The translations under genes were made by a program, and so were the position numbers. From Ixodes scapularis (lineage: Eukaryota > Arthropoda > Arachnida > Ixodida > Ixodidae): a DNA stretch of 64,000 bases. The first letter of the stretch is position 1; every line of letters begins with the position of its first letter. Below, in pieces: positions 22,730 to 33,783 of this stretch. The notes under the pieces were generated by a model that was not told where the DNA came from, searched no databases, and saw only the letters and a list, made by a program, of their open reading frames with translations. The stretch covers positions 58,171,817 through 58,235,816 of the forward strand of contig NW_024609880.1 of the NCBI RefSeq assembly GCF_016920785.2. The letters are read 5' to 3'.

Positions 22730-22858
22730 TACAGGCACGTAGCCAGGGGGGGGGGGGGGGCATGGGGCCCGGCCCCCCCCCCCCCCCCCCGAAACTTTCC
22801 CCCCCTCTCCCCCATTCCCCTCATACAGCATTTTATCATGGACATCCCCCCCCCCCCC
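22730..22858 (+). repeat. GGCACGTAGCCAGG-(G)n / (C)n dispersed repeat, copy 1
   Basis: Order: GGCACGTAGCCAG (about 22734-22746), G15 (to 22760), CATGGGGCCCGG, C18 (22773-22790), CGAAACTTTCC, then C-rich DNA to a C13 tract (22846-22858). A second copy with the same parts lies inverted at 26.2 kb. The G and C runs can pair into a long stem around the CATGGGGCCC core. The GGCACGTAGCCAGG start recurs in many invertebrate genomes as a repeat end (recollection, not checked). Confidence 0.75.
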
Positions 22859-25800
22859 TTCGAAACAAAATCCGCGCCTGCTACCATATTAAACAGCTCT
22901 TTTTAGTTGTAGTTAACTCCCTATATAACTCTGCACGAAAGTGATTGAAAATGCTTTATGCGTGATTTCAAACGCATTGAAGACATATATTCTAGCACAG
23001 TTCTACGCCTGTGCGCATAGAATCCATATTCTAAATACCATACTAAAGAAGAGAGATTGAGAAGACATTTATGGGCAAAACATAAAGGTTATTTTTTATC
23101 GCTATTCAGCGCGGACAGGAAATGTGCATACCACGCATGGATTGCGCCAACACCTTCATCTTTGCATCACATCCAATCTATTCTCACGCTTTCCGTGCAT
23201 ACCAAAAGGTCTTCACTGAAATCCACTTTTGAGAAAAGACGCAGTCTATTACAAGATTGTGAAAGATCCATAGATGCATATCGGAAAAAAGGGGAATACT
23301 TTTTACCCGGAACATTTGCAGCAATGTGGAAGCGAAAGGCAATTGGATTAAGTTTTCGCGTGAGTTGCAGAGAATTGCCAAATACGGGAGGCGGCGATAT
23401 TCTCCGCGCATCGGAGTGACTTATCTAGTGTCAGACGAATCACTGGAGCATAACTTCGTACTCTGCTAGGCGCTCCTTCATTCCCGAAAGCTTAACTTTC
23501 GAGCAAGGTTAGTACCGTGCAGAATGCTCACTCTCACTTTAATGTTTGCTTTTTCTTCAAGACTGGGAATCCGATCTTCAGATGCGTGGAATCGAGCGTG
23601 TGGAATCTAGGTGCTGGAGACTCAGTAAAATAACTTATAACATGTAAATATATGTAAACGTAACAGCTGCCTGACATTAAAGTACTCTATTTTGGACCCT
23701 CCCCGTCCTCCACGCCCTCCACCCTCCCCCCATAAATAAGTAATCTACTAATAATGAGTTTGCCTGTAAATGACTTTCAGCTTGAATCGAAATTAAAGGA
23801 ATCTGCAGCAAGTCTAGTCGTAATGTATATGTCCTGGCCAAATTTTGATTTGAGCCTACAGTGGATTCATAAAAATTCATTTTTTTCATCCTAACTTTCT
23901 TTTGTCAAAACATTCGTAAAACTAATTTTACTTATTTAAAATACTACAGTCCGCAGACCGCGCACGTTTAAAAGTTGAAATTTTATGCTGTGTGGAATAT
24001 CTACAAGTGCAAACTACACAAGTATTTCTTCTTTTTTTTTCTATATCGTTCATTATGAGAAGAACACCTGACGGACTTTGTGGATAGCAGTATGATATTG
24101 ACGAGTTCTAAAGAATGATACAAGTTTCTTTGCGAAATAATAAAGCACAAATTTTCCAAAGTGTGCCGCGTATGATGCCACTTTACGCGCAGCTTGGGCA
24201 CCAGGTGAGCGAACTACCTACGGAAGCGCGTTTTTTTTTTTTCTCGGAATTTGTTTTTGCGCGTTATAAACCGGGTTGGGACTATAGTCCGGAAAATACG
24301 CAAAGTAGGGTTGCATGTAATAAACTTCTTCTTTAGATGATATTATTTCGTGTAAACAAATATTTCTAAAAAAAAAAAAAAAAAAAAGAACATCACCAGC
24401 CGTTTTGGCGCGCCACCAAAAGCAACAACGTAAGTTTTTGCCGAAGTCCTCGGAACACTGGTCGGACAACGTGATCCCCAATTTATTACCCGTTTTGTTA
24501 TAGACCCAGGGTAACTATGTGTTGTCCTAGTATATTTCTACGTTGTGCGCGGACGCAGACGAACCTAACGCTACGTTAACCGATCTCGAGGATGGCTAAT
24601 ATAGCGGTATGAGAACTTCTGGAAACGAAGCCAGCGACAAAATCTTGTACGCACAGATGCTTGACTTAGGTTTTGTCTAGTGAAGCGTATTATGAGTGAA
24701 GTTTAGCATCACCACTTAAGGTCCGGACTGAATTTGCCCTACACTCTGCAAAAAAAAAAAAAAAAAAAAAACTGGTAGGAAAAGAATTCTTTTGGGAGTT
24801 CTTTGGCGTGTTCATATTTTGTACTGCTTTTCACTGTAGAGCCTAACCGCAGCCGACTCTACAATTCGACATTCCCAACCAAGTAGCGCAAAAAGTGAAT
24901 TGCCACGGCACACGTTGTCTTTGTGGGTCTTGCCATCAACGGCGAAGCCTATGTATCGCGCACATAAATAAAGCGCAGAATCGTGGCGCATTCAGTCTGC
25001 GAGATTGGTTTAGTTCATGGGGAAATTCCATGCCAAAGGAGACGCGGCAATTTTTTCATCTCTGGGATATGTATGAAAATAATTAATGTAGATAAAGAAG
25101 CTTCAAAATTTAGAAAAAAAGTTTTTTTGTGGGAAAAAAGAAATGTTATTTTTGCTGATAATATGCTTCAAATTAATGCAGTTTCGAGGAAAACCCGTGT
25201 ACTTAAGAAAACCACTGTGAAAAGGACGGTTAGGTACCACACACATTTAAGTTGGCGGTACATGGCTTATTTTACAGTAAAATACAAACATTGAAAGACG
25301 CCATTTTCAGTGCAAATAGAAGTTCCAAGAGGAGAGACTTTATGAGGTGTCAATTTTTTTTAGTCAACTTGCAGTTGGGTGTTAGCAATAATACCGTTTC
25401 TTATTGTTTTTGTAGAACTAATAGCTGCGTTGCATGTGTTAATTTCTTAAAGCCTCGTTTTGTTGCGCATTAATTAAATGACAACTTCTTCAGTTTATGC
25501 AGAAACGGCCTTATTGGAATAGGGAAAAAGCAATGTGGGCATCGGTGCCCGCAACTTTCGAAATAGCCAAAAATTCAATCCGCCTCATCTCTTCGTCATA
25601 TGAATAAATTAGATAAGTAATTTTTGTTATTGCCAAAATAGTTCCTTTTTTTAATGAGTCTCTTTGAATATGCTTCCAGGTGCTCGCCACATAGGTGACG
25701 CACGCCGGCGTTCGTCAACGAGGCGTCGACGGTGTGAAACGCTGCCACTAGGTCGTCAACAATCTCCTTAAAACACACTTCCTTCAGTTGAAGTGCGAAT

Positions 25801-25878
25801 TATCCTGATATACACGCATCCGTATCCTCATTATCTTACGTAATGATACTGGCGTCTTAATTTCACTCTACTGCACAG
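22859..25878. other. non-coding stretch with A tracts
   Basis: Holds poly(A) runs at about 24368-24387 and 24751-24770, possibly retroposon tails without recognisable bodies. The 120-codon plus frame at 23057-23419 and others have no motif. A donor-like GGGCACCAG|GTGAGCG near 24207 lacks a clear acceptor. Confidence 0.35.
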
Positions 25879-25956
25879 GTAACTGCTATGAGTGCAGGCC
25901 TTGACCGTCTGCTTCCCGAGTTTAGGAATGCATACTGCGCGTCGGCCTCGTCTTTC
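25879..25956 (+). CDS. candidate internal exon, 26 codons, unknown product
   Basis: A textbook acceptor (CTTAATTTCACTCTACTGCACAG, ending 25878) and strong donor CTTTC|GTAAGTTAA (25957) bound exactly 78 bases. Only one frame is open and it is phase 0 at both ends: V-T-A-M-S-A-G-L-D-R-L-L-P-E-F-R and onward. GC content is raised relative to the flanks. No domain is recognised, and it is on the opposite strand to the 21.5-22.2 kb exons, so it would belong to another gene. Confidence 0.35.
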
Positions 25957-26215
25957 GTAAGTTAAGATGTAAAAACAATTAAGACCGATAGCTCTTCACC
26001 GATGCAAAGTGATAACAGTGATGTCGCTTTCCCATTGAACTTAAATAGGTTTTTATATAACTAAGATTTATTGAACTTCGTTGTCGCATCCACCAAGGAC
26101 GCGCTGCCGAGATACTGCATAGTGGCGAAGTCATGCAAATGACTACGTCACTCTTCAAAGCGTCATTGTGGGCACGGCTTGTGGCAATCTTTTCGCGCGA
26201 ATTATTGGAACCTGG

Positions 26216-26300
26216 GGGGAGAGGAGGCCCCAGCAAAATAAAAAAATTTCGAGGGGGGGGGGGGGGGCCCATGCTCCCCGCCCCCCCCCCCCCCCCCCCC
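26216..26300 (-). repeat. G/C-tract dispersed repeat, copy 2 (inverted)
   Basis: Read on the minus strand: G20 (26281-26300), CGGGGAGCATGGG, C-run (26253-26270), TCGAAATTTT, then GGGGCCTCCTCTCCCC. This matches the order of copy 1 at 22.7 kb (G-run, CATGGGGCCC, C-run, CGAAACTTT). Tract lengths may be distorted by sequencing. Confidence 0.7.
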
Positions 26301-26378
26301 AAGTTTGTGTTGCACATTTTCGACAGTCATTGCTTGTATTCTTGATAACGGATTGGAGGCCACAGAACCGAACTCAAG

Positions 26379-26399
26379 CCAGGCACGTAGCCAGGGGGG
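26379..26399 (+). repeat. solo GGCACGTAGCCAGG-G repeat end
   Basis: CCAGGCACGTAGCCAGG followed by a short G run, then ordinary sequence. It matches the start of copy 1 (22.7 kb) and points away from copy 2, 80 bases upstream, suggesting a broken or second insertion of the family. Confidence 0.6.
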
Positions 26400-26760
26400 G
26401 TTTAGTCAACTCCAAGCTGACTAAAAAAAAATTAAGAAATCTAATAAAGTCTTTTCTTTTTGGAACTCTTATTTGATTCAAGATGGCCTCTTTCAATATT
26501 TGTATTTTTACTGTAAGCGCGTGTTATTAAGTAATTAGGTGCCACCTAAAATTGTGTGGTACCGAACCGTTCTTTTACGATTTTTTTTTAACTACACGAG
26601 TTTTATGCAAATTCCAAAAATTTAGAGGATGATATAAGCAAAACGAAATTTATTTTTTCTGAAAAACTACATTGATATTAGAAGCTTCTTCATCCAAATA
26701 ATTAATTTATTTGTACACATCTTAGACATGCAAATATTGCAGCGTCTCCTTTGGCATGAA

Positions 26761-27060
26761 TGGCCCCACGGAGGTAGGAAGCTTCTGGAGGCAACATGAC
26801 GTCACCAGAGGTGAAGCCAGAAGGGTGAGGGGACACGCCGCCCAAGGATGACCAAAACCACAGCTCTCTTAGCCGCCTTCGGGCCGAGGGGGACCAAAAC
26901 AGCTGTGGTCTTTGGTCATCGTTGGGGTCGTGTCCCTCCACACTTCTGAGGGCGGCCAAAACAGCTGGGGTAATTGTTGGGGCGGTGTCCCTCCACGCTT
27001 CAGGCTTCACCTCTGTTGACGTCATGTCGCCTCCAGAAGCTTCCTGTCTCCATTGGGCAG
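26761..27060. repeat. fold-back (MITE-like) element with inverted arms of about 75 bp
   Basis: The left arm (26761-26840) contains GGAAGCTTCTGGAGGC, ATGACGTCA and CAGAGGTGAAGCC; the right arm (26985-27060) is its near-perfect inverse. The centre holds two imperfect direct repeats beginning CCAAAACAGCTG (about 26897 and 26957). Open frames on both strands (to about 107 codons) span the arms and are by-products of the GC-rich repeat. No target duplication is evident, so the superfamily is unknown. Confidence 0.8.
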
Positions 27061-28195
27061 TCGGGGATAGCGAGCGCGCAAAGGGAACACGCGCCGTGTC
27101 AATCTGGGTGGAGAATAATTATCCAGAGAATTTAAATGTCGATTGACATTACTATTTTAAATTTCGACTTTCATCACACCGATTTTGACGTGGTTATTTG
27201 AATTAAGCGTTTTCTAGCGAAAAACAAGCGATTTAAAACAATATATGTGTAGGTTCTGTTCGTATAAAATGAGACGCTTTCTATCCGTATTTGTAGTTTT
27301 TTTTGTTTTTTTTTTATTTGAAGATAAAAATAATCGAGCAAGAAATTAAATTTTTATCAACCTGAACGCGAGCAAAGAGCGCCGCTCAATCCTCGGCGTT
27401 TGCGTTCCCTTTAGCCTTCAAACTTCGTCAGCGTCAGGTACGTAACCTCACATTGTAAGCCAATAAGAACGCGAAGGACAAGGAAACACAACTTTCCTCA
27501 TCAACTTAAAAAAAAAAGAAGATGCCACTGTCCTAGCTTGGCATGGTTTGCTTCAATAGGAAGTTTTTGATTCAACTGCTAGATTTTGCCATTCTTCCAC
27601 CTTGTTTTCAGCAATCGACCGGATTGATCGATCAATCTGCGGCCTCTAAAATGCGTCAACTGGTAAACCACAACTATTTTCTGGCTTCAGTGATTTCAAT
27701 CTCATTAATCGTGTTCGATCAAATAAACCCGATTAAATCCCATAAATCTTGCTTAAGCCAAATACACCGAATTTATTTTAAATATTTTTTCAAAATATTT
27801 TTTCTTTCTGGTGACAATGCACTTTTGGTGTTGCTTCATTGACTTCACGAGATCGTTGCGTGGGCTGCGGCTGGAACTTAAAGTGAAACAGGGTGTAGCA
27901 TTCCAAGAACGACCCAACATTGGACCAACATTGGACTCGGTTGGTGTAACATTTATGAGACTGCATGATTGAGACTCGGACGCTTTCCACGGAAAGTTCA
28001 AACACACGCGTAATCAGCTTTTGGGCCACTCTTCACCCACCGATCGGTTATGGAGCTGGCGACATATTTCTGCCAGGATCACAGGTAAATCCCAGTTCTC
28101 CCGTCTTTTACAGCGATAGCTGTTAGGGGGCTTTTTTTCCCAGACACTGGAAACGACGTTCGTTGTTGATGACGACGTTGTAGTTGGCTTAATAG
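27061..28195. other. non-coding stretch
   Basis: Nothing firm. Donor-like GTCAG|GTACGTAAC near 27437 and TCACAG|GTAAAT near 28081 have no clear coding frames. Confidence 0.3.
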
Positions 28196-28330
28196 GGCGC
28201 AGGGTGTCCGTCGTCGATGTTGTCGCTATATCTTTGTAAAAGATCGCCCGCCTCCCGCGAGAATCGAACCCGGGTCCGCTGTATGCGCAGCGCAGGCATT
28301 ACCATAGAGCTACGCCGCAGCGTTGTCAGC
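28196..28330 (-). repeat. tRNA-derived SINE-like unit or decayed tRNA
   Basis: On the minus strand a polymerase III A box (TAGCTCTATGGTA, 28300-28312) is followed after about 30 bases by a B box (GGGTTCGATTC, 28261-28271). An anticodon-like stem CGCTG/CAGCG lies between them. The D arm lacks a proper GAGC partner, the anticodon loop is 6 not 7 bases, and the T arm does not close, so a functional tRNA is unlikely. Ticks carry tRNA-related SINEs such as Ruka; whether this belongs to that family could not be checked. Confidence 0.55.
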
Positions 28331-28951
28331 CCGTCTCGTATATATAGACCGACTCAACTCACCGACGTCACGCTACTGCGGTGGCGCTGCTGTCGGTACT
28401 GTTGATGCGCAAACGCCTCACTCCTCCAAATTTTGGTTTCTGCGCACGAGCAGTGCTCACACATCTTGTGGGCAAAGCGGGCTTGTCTGTAAACGCTGTC
28501 TAGCTGTAAATGGTTTTTGTCGTGCGGGATGCCCACTGCACGCGCTCTCTCGAAGAAATGCAAAGAAATAGCTGATAACGGAATGCCCCCGTCGCGCTAT
28601 CAGTGCCCAGAGCTTGTGCCGGGAAACTCCAGAAAAAGAAAAAAAAAAATGAAACAAAAGTGTTTAAACCAAAATGGTCAGATGTCCATTTTGTTCCGAA
28701 CGCTCTGTAAACGGATCCCACGATTCGTGAACGTGACACCCAACGACTTCGCCGTCAGGTGTCGCAGCTATCGCTGTGACTATTGTGGATTACCGCAAGA
28801 GTGCAACTTTTTTTTCACCCGGCGCCGCAAACAGTTTATTAATAATCTGCAACGCAACAATATTATCAAGTTTCATTTTACGTTGACGTCATACACACAG
28901 TAAATGTCCGATTTAATTATTCTATTTTTTTTCGTTACATTTTTTTTTCAG
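28331..28951. other. non-coding stretch, possible repeat
   Basis: Frames of 80-130 codons with several cysteines (28323-28571; 28517-28903) show no convincing domain. The proximity of the tRNA-like unit suggests a SINE body or flanking repeat. Confidence 0.25.
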
Positions 28952-28983
28952 TTCTGAAAGCTATACTAATGCAGTCTGTGAAG
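28952..28983 (+). other. possible 32-bp micro-exon
   Basis: An extreme pyrimidine tract ending TTTTTTTTCAG precedes 32 bases and the strong donor GTGAAG|GTGAGT. Two of three frames are open (S-E-S-Y-T-N-A-V-C-E or L-K-A-I-L-M-Q-S-V-K). Without a partner exon this could be chance. Confidence 0.15.
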
Positions 28984-29206
28984 GTGAGTTATACGACCAG
29001 AAGGGCATAATAGTTTGGTCTGATTGTCGCGCTAAGTCTGATAGTGAACTAATATTTGCTGACTAAAGTTTTAATTAGTGAAAATAAACATACGGCTCCA
29101 ATTAGAAACTTGCTCCGCGTCATTGAAAACAAGCAGAGTAGTAGATTTTATTAAAAAAAAATATCTTGAAGTGCGTGGAAAGCGCAGTAGTACGCTCCGA
29201 CGAGTA

Positions 29207-29824
29207 AAGTTCGTCTTCCTCTTTTGCGGGGGTATTGGTTTGGTGCCTGGAGCGCGTCTCCGACTGGTGTGTTTACCGCGGCCAAAAAAGTGGTCCCTGG
29301 ATTTCCGCCTGATGACGTCATAAAAGTGTCATGTTGTCGCTGGTCGCGACCCTGGCGGCGTCCCACCAGCTGTGGTGTATGTAGCAGATGCCTGTTCTGC
29401 TGCAGGTCGCTTTCCACTGTGACAGTTCACGGAAGCTAAAGCAGCGGGAGTTGGGACGCCTAAAGGGACGCCGTGACGACAGCGACACTCGCGTTCGCTC
29501 GAGCTTTTCGCCAGCATTTCTACGGCCAACCGCCAGGATCGCGACAGGCAACAGCATGACACTCGCGTCATTTGTTGCCACATCGGGACCACTTTTGATG
29601 TATGGGTGGGATAGGACGCTAAACACACCAGTCAAAGACCCGATCCAGGCACCATAGTATTGGTGACGTCAGAACGCCAAGCTCTGATTAGCTCTGATTG
29701 AAGGATAGTGGGTAGACCTCAAAGCAAGCTGCCTTGACGTTTAGTTACTATCCTTCAATCAAGAACAATCAAAGCCCGGCGTTCTGACGTCACCAATACC
29801 CGCCAAAAGAGGCGGACGAACTTG
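29207..29824. mobile_element. short palindromic (MITE-like) element, interrupted by a second element
   Basis: The outer sequence is a near-complete palindrome of about 200 bp once the inserted element at 29240-29656 is removed. Left end: AAGTTCGTCTTCCTCTTTTG..GGTATTGGT; right end: its inverse (GTATTGGTGACGTCAGAACGCC at 29657-29678 pairs perfectly with 29778-29799, and ACCAATACCCGCC..GGCGGACGAACTT closes the element). The TGACGTCA near each arm is typical of several fold-backs in this window. No coding capacity. Confidence 0.75.
29240..29656. mobile_element. 417-bp non-autonomous element with inverted ends and 8-bp TSD
   Basis: Flanked by GTATTGGT on both sides (29232-29239 and 29657-29664). 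Ends are imperfect inverted repeats over about 100 bp (TGGTGCCTGGAGCGCGTCTC on the left; the inverse of TGGTGCCTGGATCGGGTCTT on the right). The 8-bp duplication fits hAT or a similar class. The interior is GC-rich with overlapping open frames on both strands but no recognised motif. It sits inside the left arm of a second palindromic element, giving a clear insertion order. Confidence 0.75.
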
Positions 29825-31488
29825 AGCTCCCCATTGTTTTAACGAATGTTTTCGAGTCACAAGCTGGCGGGGCTAAAACGCGGATGATAAAAGGCGGGAA
29901 AACCGCGCATACGGGTCGGTTGTATGCACTTTTCGGACACAAGAAACTAAATCACGCTCTGATTTTTTTTTTCTGAAATTTACTTCTTTAGTGATTTTAT
30001 GACTTTCAGCAGATTTCTAATTGAAACTATGTTTATTTTTACGAAGTAAAAAGTTCATAAAGAAATATTAGTTAATTGTTTCACTTATTGAGACGAGCTA
30101 ACCGTACTCCTGGCCATATAATTCACTTATACAAACTGTATTAGTGTGGCTTTAACGTTTCAAAGAAAGCTGCAAAATATAAAAAGCTATCTCAATAAAT
30201 ATACGTTTTAGTTACTGACCTGCATCATGAAAAAACTTAACTGTCTCTAGGCAACAGCAAATCTAACTTGTTCGCAAAGTCGTCAAAGGCTACTCAAACT
30301 CCTTGGTAAATTGATATGTCTACCATATTACTTGCGAATTATGTACATATAATTGTTTGGTGTAGTTGTAATGACGTTATAACTGCATAATCATACTTCC
30401 GATTTTTAGCTTGGCGCACTTTGCTACGTTTGTTTACGTCAGTGGGTCTTTATTACGTCCCTTGAAGTCTGCATTCCTAGTTTGGTACAGCATCAACTGG
30501 GTAATTTAGTTAGAATGCACTGCCGTACCAATATCACTATATAATTATTGGTACTTCTTTAATCTGCATTATCCTAAGCTTCGGGAACCCCTGCATATAA
30601 ATATGTGTTATGAGATGGTCTTTAAAACCCTGGGCAGCGTAAAGGTAAACTTAATTTTAAATATATTTAACATATCTGGAGAGAAAGAAAGAGCGAACAT
30701 TGCGGAGTCACCAACGATCTCTTTCTTTCCTTCCCCTGTACTATGGCTAATAAACGCTTTCTGAACTGAAGTGAATGGACTTGCCAGCGCACCTGGTGGG
30801 TTCATACTTGGTGGGCAACATATGGCGACTTGAAACTGGCATTAATATTAAATATTCAAGCATAAATTTCTTGTCTTCGAAGCTTTAACTCAGCTGCGAC
30901 CACATCGTTCTCTCGCGAAGGTACCCCTTTCTTATCTCATGCATGCATTTAATGTACCGGGTGTTTCTGAAACAAAGCGACTTTTTTTTTTTTGTCGCGT
31001 GGAAAGTAAGCGTGCTGGTTCAGTTGCGGTGTTAGAAGATAATAAGCCACGCGTAAATAAATTACCCATTGCGGAAAGCTGAAAATTGTGAGAATGTGAC
31101 GCTAGCGGTAGGAATACAACGCCGATATTTGAGAATAAGTCGTTACCTGGTTCGAGACGTAAGGAAAAAGAAAATACTAAATGTTTTTATGAGCCGACGT
31201 CCACATGAGCGTGACATCTTCAAAAACTTCATGTTGTGGACGCATGACGTCTTTATATCAAAGAAAAACACTTGGTATGCAGGCAGGTAATATTGTTTTC
31301 TTTCTTATTGACAAGTTTTTATTTCTGAAATAGGTGCTATAAGGCGCGTATCTTGACAATATTAGACTCTGCTGGACGTTGGCTCATAGACACATTTCGT
31401 ATTTTCTTAGGCATTTTAATCGTTGTAACGTCATGCTCTCAAGCTTTCGTGTCTATCCCAATCGCTAGTTCCGAATTCTCACATATTT

Positions 31489-31542
31489 ATTCAGTGTACG
31501 GGGTGTTTTTGTTCTCTCGCAAGAACACCCGGTACACTGAAT
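31489..31542. repeat. 22-bp inverted repeat, 10-base loop
   Basis: ATTCAGTGTACGGGGTGTTT pairs with its inverse ending ACACTGAAT (31521-31542), two mismatches. A related ACCGGGTGTTTCT occurs near 30957, so the arm may be the end of a dispersed repeat that inserted head to head. Confidence 0.65.
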
Positions 31543-32314
31543 ATATATCAGCTGAAAGTTTAGATATTGGTAGCTCTTTATGTCTGCTATACCCAAATAA
31601 GGCGTCTTGTAAAAGTCATATTTTGCTAGTATAAGGAAACTGTGCAAATATACAAGACACGACAAATACAATTTTTATTTTCTTCTTAAGATACCGTTAA
31701 AATGTAAATCCGCACAAGCCAATATTGACTTGTGCATGAAAATGTGTGTGGAATGTGGAATGTTATATATGACCAAAGTTGGAATTTGTTCACCCCCCTC
31801 CTCCTTTTGTGTCTGCTGGAAAGAAAATTTACGCAGTATCTTGATAGACGTAAGTTCTGGATTAGGATCTGGTCAATGATAAGGAAGAAACTGATGGGAA
31901 GCTATGTTTTGTGGAAGTGGCAGTTCTTCAGGCACTTCAAATATGCATCAAACTCAATTATACAAATTGGCATGCCAAAACACAGTAATTATAATCGCGT
32001 AAAAGTGAAAGGATGCTAGCGTTTAAAACAGTATGATAGGCAGAGTGCTTGGTAAGCAAACGGCGCCGAGAGAAACACCGATCGATACGTTACATTGGAA
32101 GCCCTGAGGCGACATGAATGCACGCAGTCAATGGCAGTATTGTTAACTGCTTTGTCGGCGTTTTTGCGCACCGTGTCAATAAATAGGCCACCTAATTCGC
32201 TCGTCTAGACGATTTCTGGCGCTGATTCAAATAGTCCCAAAGCGAGACACGTTCTCTGCACAAAGGCCGCATTGATTACCACCATTCGCGTTGAGCCGTA
32301 TGTAATATCTCAAC

Positions 32315-32395
32315 ACGCGCGCGCGCTGACGCGTTTACACACACTCACTTATGTGCACACGCACACGCACAGCCACACGCACATACATTTTAATC
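32315..32395. repeat. CA/CG-rich simple sequence
   Basis: Mixed GCGCGCGC and ACACAC/CGCACA repeats, imperfect. Confidence 0.7.
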
Positions 32396-33783
32396 CGTAC
32401 GTATACGTACGGAATAAAAGCTATGCCAACCCGTCGTATGTGCGAACAGTCTGGGGTGAGCATGCAAAAGAAAATAAATTTGTACCGCTGCTGTTAGTAG
32501 TCACAGCTCACAACAAATGCACTAAAATGCTCCCGCTTATCAAACTTTTATTGTCGAAGGTATGAATTAGTTTGTTGGATCGAGAGGTCGAAGCAACAGT
32601 GCTAATGCAGATGACGCGAAACTTTGAGGATCAGGGGAAGTAAACGCCTTCTGCATATGAATTAGCGCCGATGATAATAAGGAAATAAAACTAATTATTC
32701 TCGTGCTCCCTTCATTTATTTTTTTCTGCTAGCTTTTTATTATCACCTAGTAGATTTTTTTATGTATGGGTGTGTGTGAAAGGGGGAAAGAGGGAGGGGG
32801 TGTTGGTTTCAGTCACTTGCAATCAAGAGAAAAAAGTGCAGCCGAAGCGTAGAGAAAACATGGTCACACTATACGCGCATGCTCCAGCAGATGATCGTAC
32901 GCACAAGTCCGCACTCTTTGAGTCTTCCGGAGTAGAGGCGCGCGCTGAATGAAGGTCAATGAATCAATTTGAATAATGAATGAGGGGCACCTCGGTTTGT
33001 TTTTTTCGTCGCTGCGTGGAAACAGACAGCGCTTTTTGCTTCTCATGTTCCTGGGCAAGCGCTAAGCTCCTCAATTATAAGTTGGAAGATCAGCGTCGAG
33101 CCGCCTGTGATTCTAACACAGCTTATGCTTATTATCGTTCGAATTATGCGGCAGCTCTTGTTTGAGAGTTTTTGATGAATTGCAGGTAAGTAACGCATTC
33201 TTCTTAATAAGAGGAAACAAGCGCTTTTGGTGAATTTTATGACCCATCTTGTGCCCTCCATTAAATAACCGTCATTAGTATTCAGTCTTCTCTACGTTCT
33301 TGCTGTGCGCATAATGAGGGTGCCCGCGCTGTACTTTTAGCTTCGATAACTTTGGCGTGTGATAAAACTGACTGCTTTCTGGTGATGCCTTCACTACACG
33401 AGTTGTTTACATTCACATAAAATAAACGCCATGTCGTGTTGAGGAACACAGTGATGTCAAAAATGCGTGTATCTCTATTACTTTGGAGTGTGTGGGTCAA
33501 ATCACTACAGCCTGAAAGACGCAGGGGGTGCCGAGTCCCGAGAGTTTTGTTATCACTTTGCAGCTAACAGGATTGCGGCTTAGTCCGATATGAACGCCGA
33601 AGATAAACTACGAAGCGAGAAGCGCGAAAACAATCACCCCCAAAACGAAGGGAAAGTAAAAAAAAAAAAAAAAAAAGAAACAAATTAGAAGCGACTTTTA
33701 TTTTTAAAGTCCTATAATACCCGACATGTAATATAGGGAATTGGTGGGGCCATCGATGTGTCACGTGATGTATATTTTCTCGT

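Larger units (their letters stand above)
29825..33783. other. AT-rich non-coding stretch
   Basis: No gene recognised. It holds the hairpin at 31489-31542, a CA/CG-rich simple-sequence patch at about 32315-32395, an A17 tract near 33660, and a splice-like pair at about 33117-33187 (ending TTGCAG|GTAAGTAAC) enclosing a 21-codon open frame that is too weak to call. Confidence 0.35.

Noticed and set aside
28196..28330. Functional tRNA gene
   Set aside because: The D arm and T arm do not pair and the anticodon loop has six bases.
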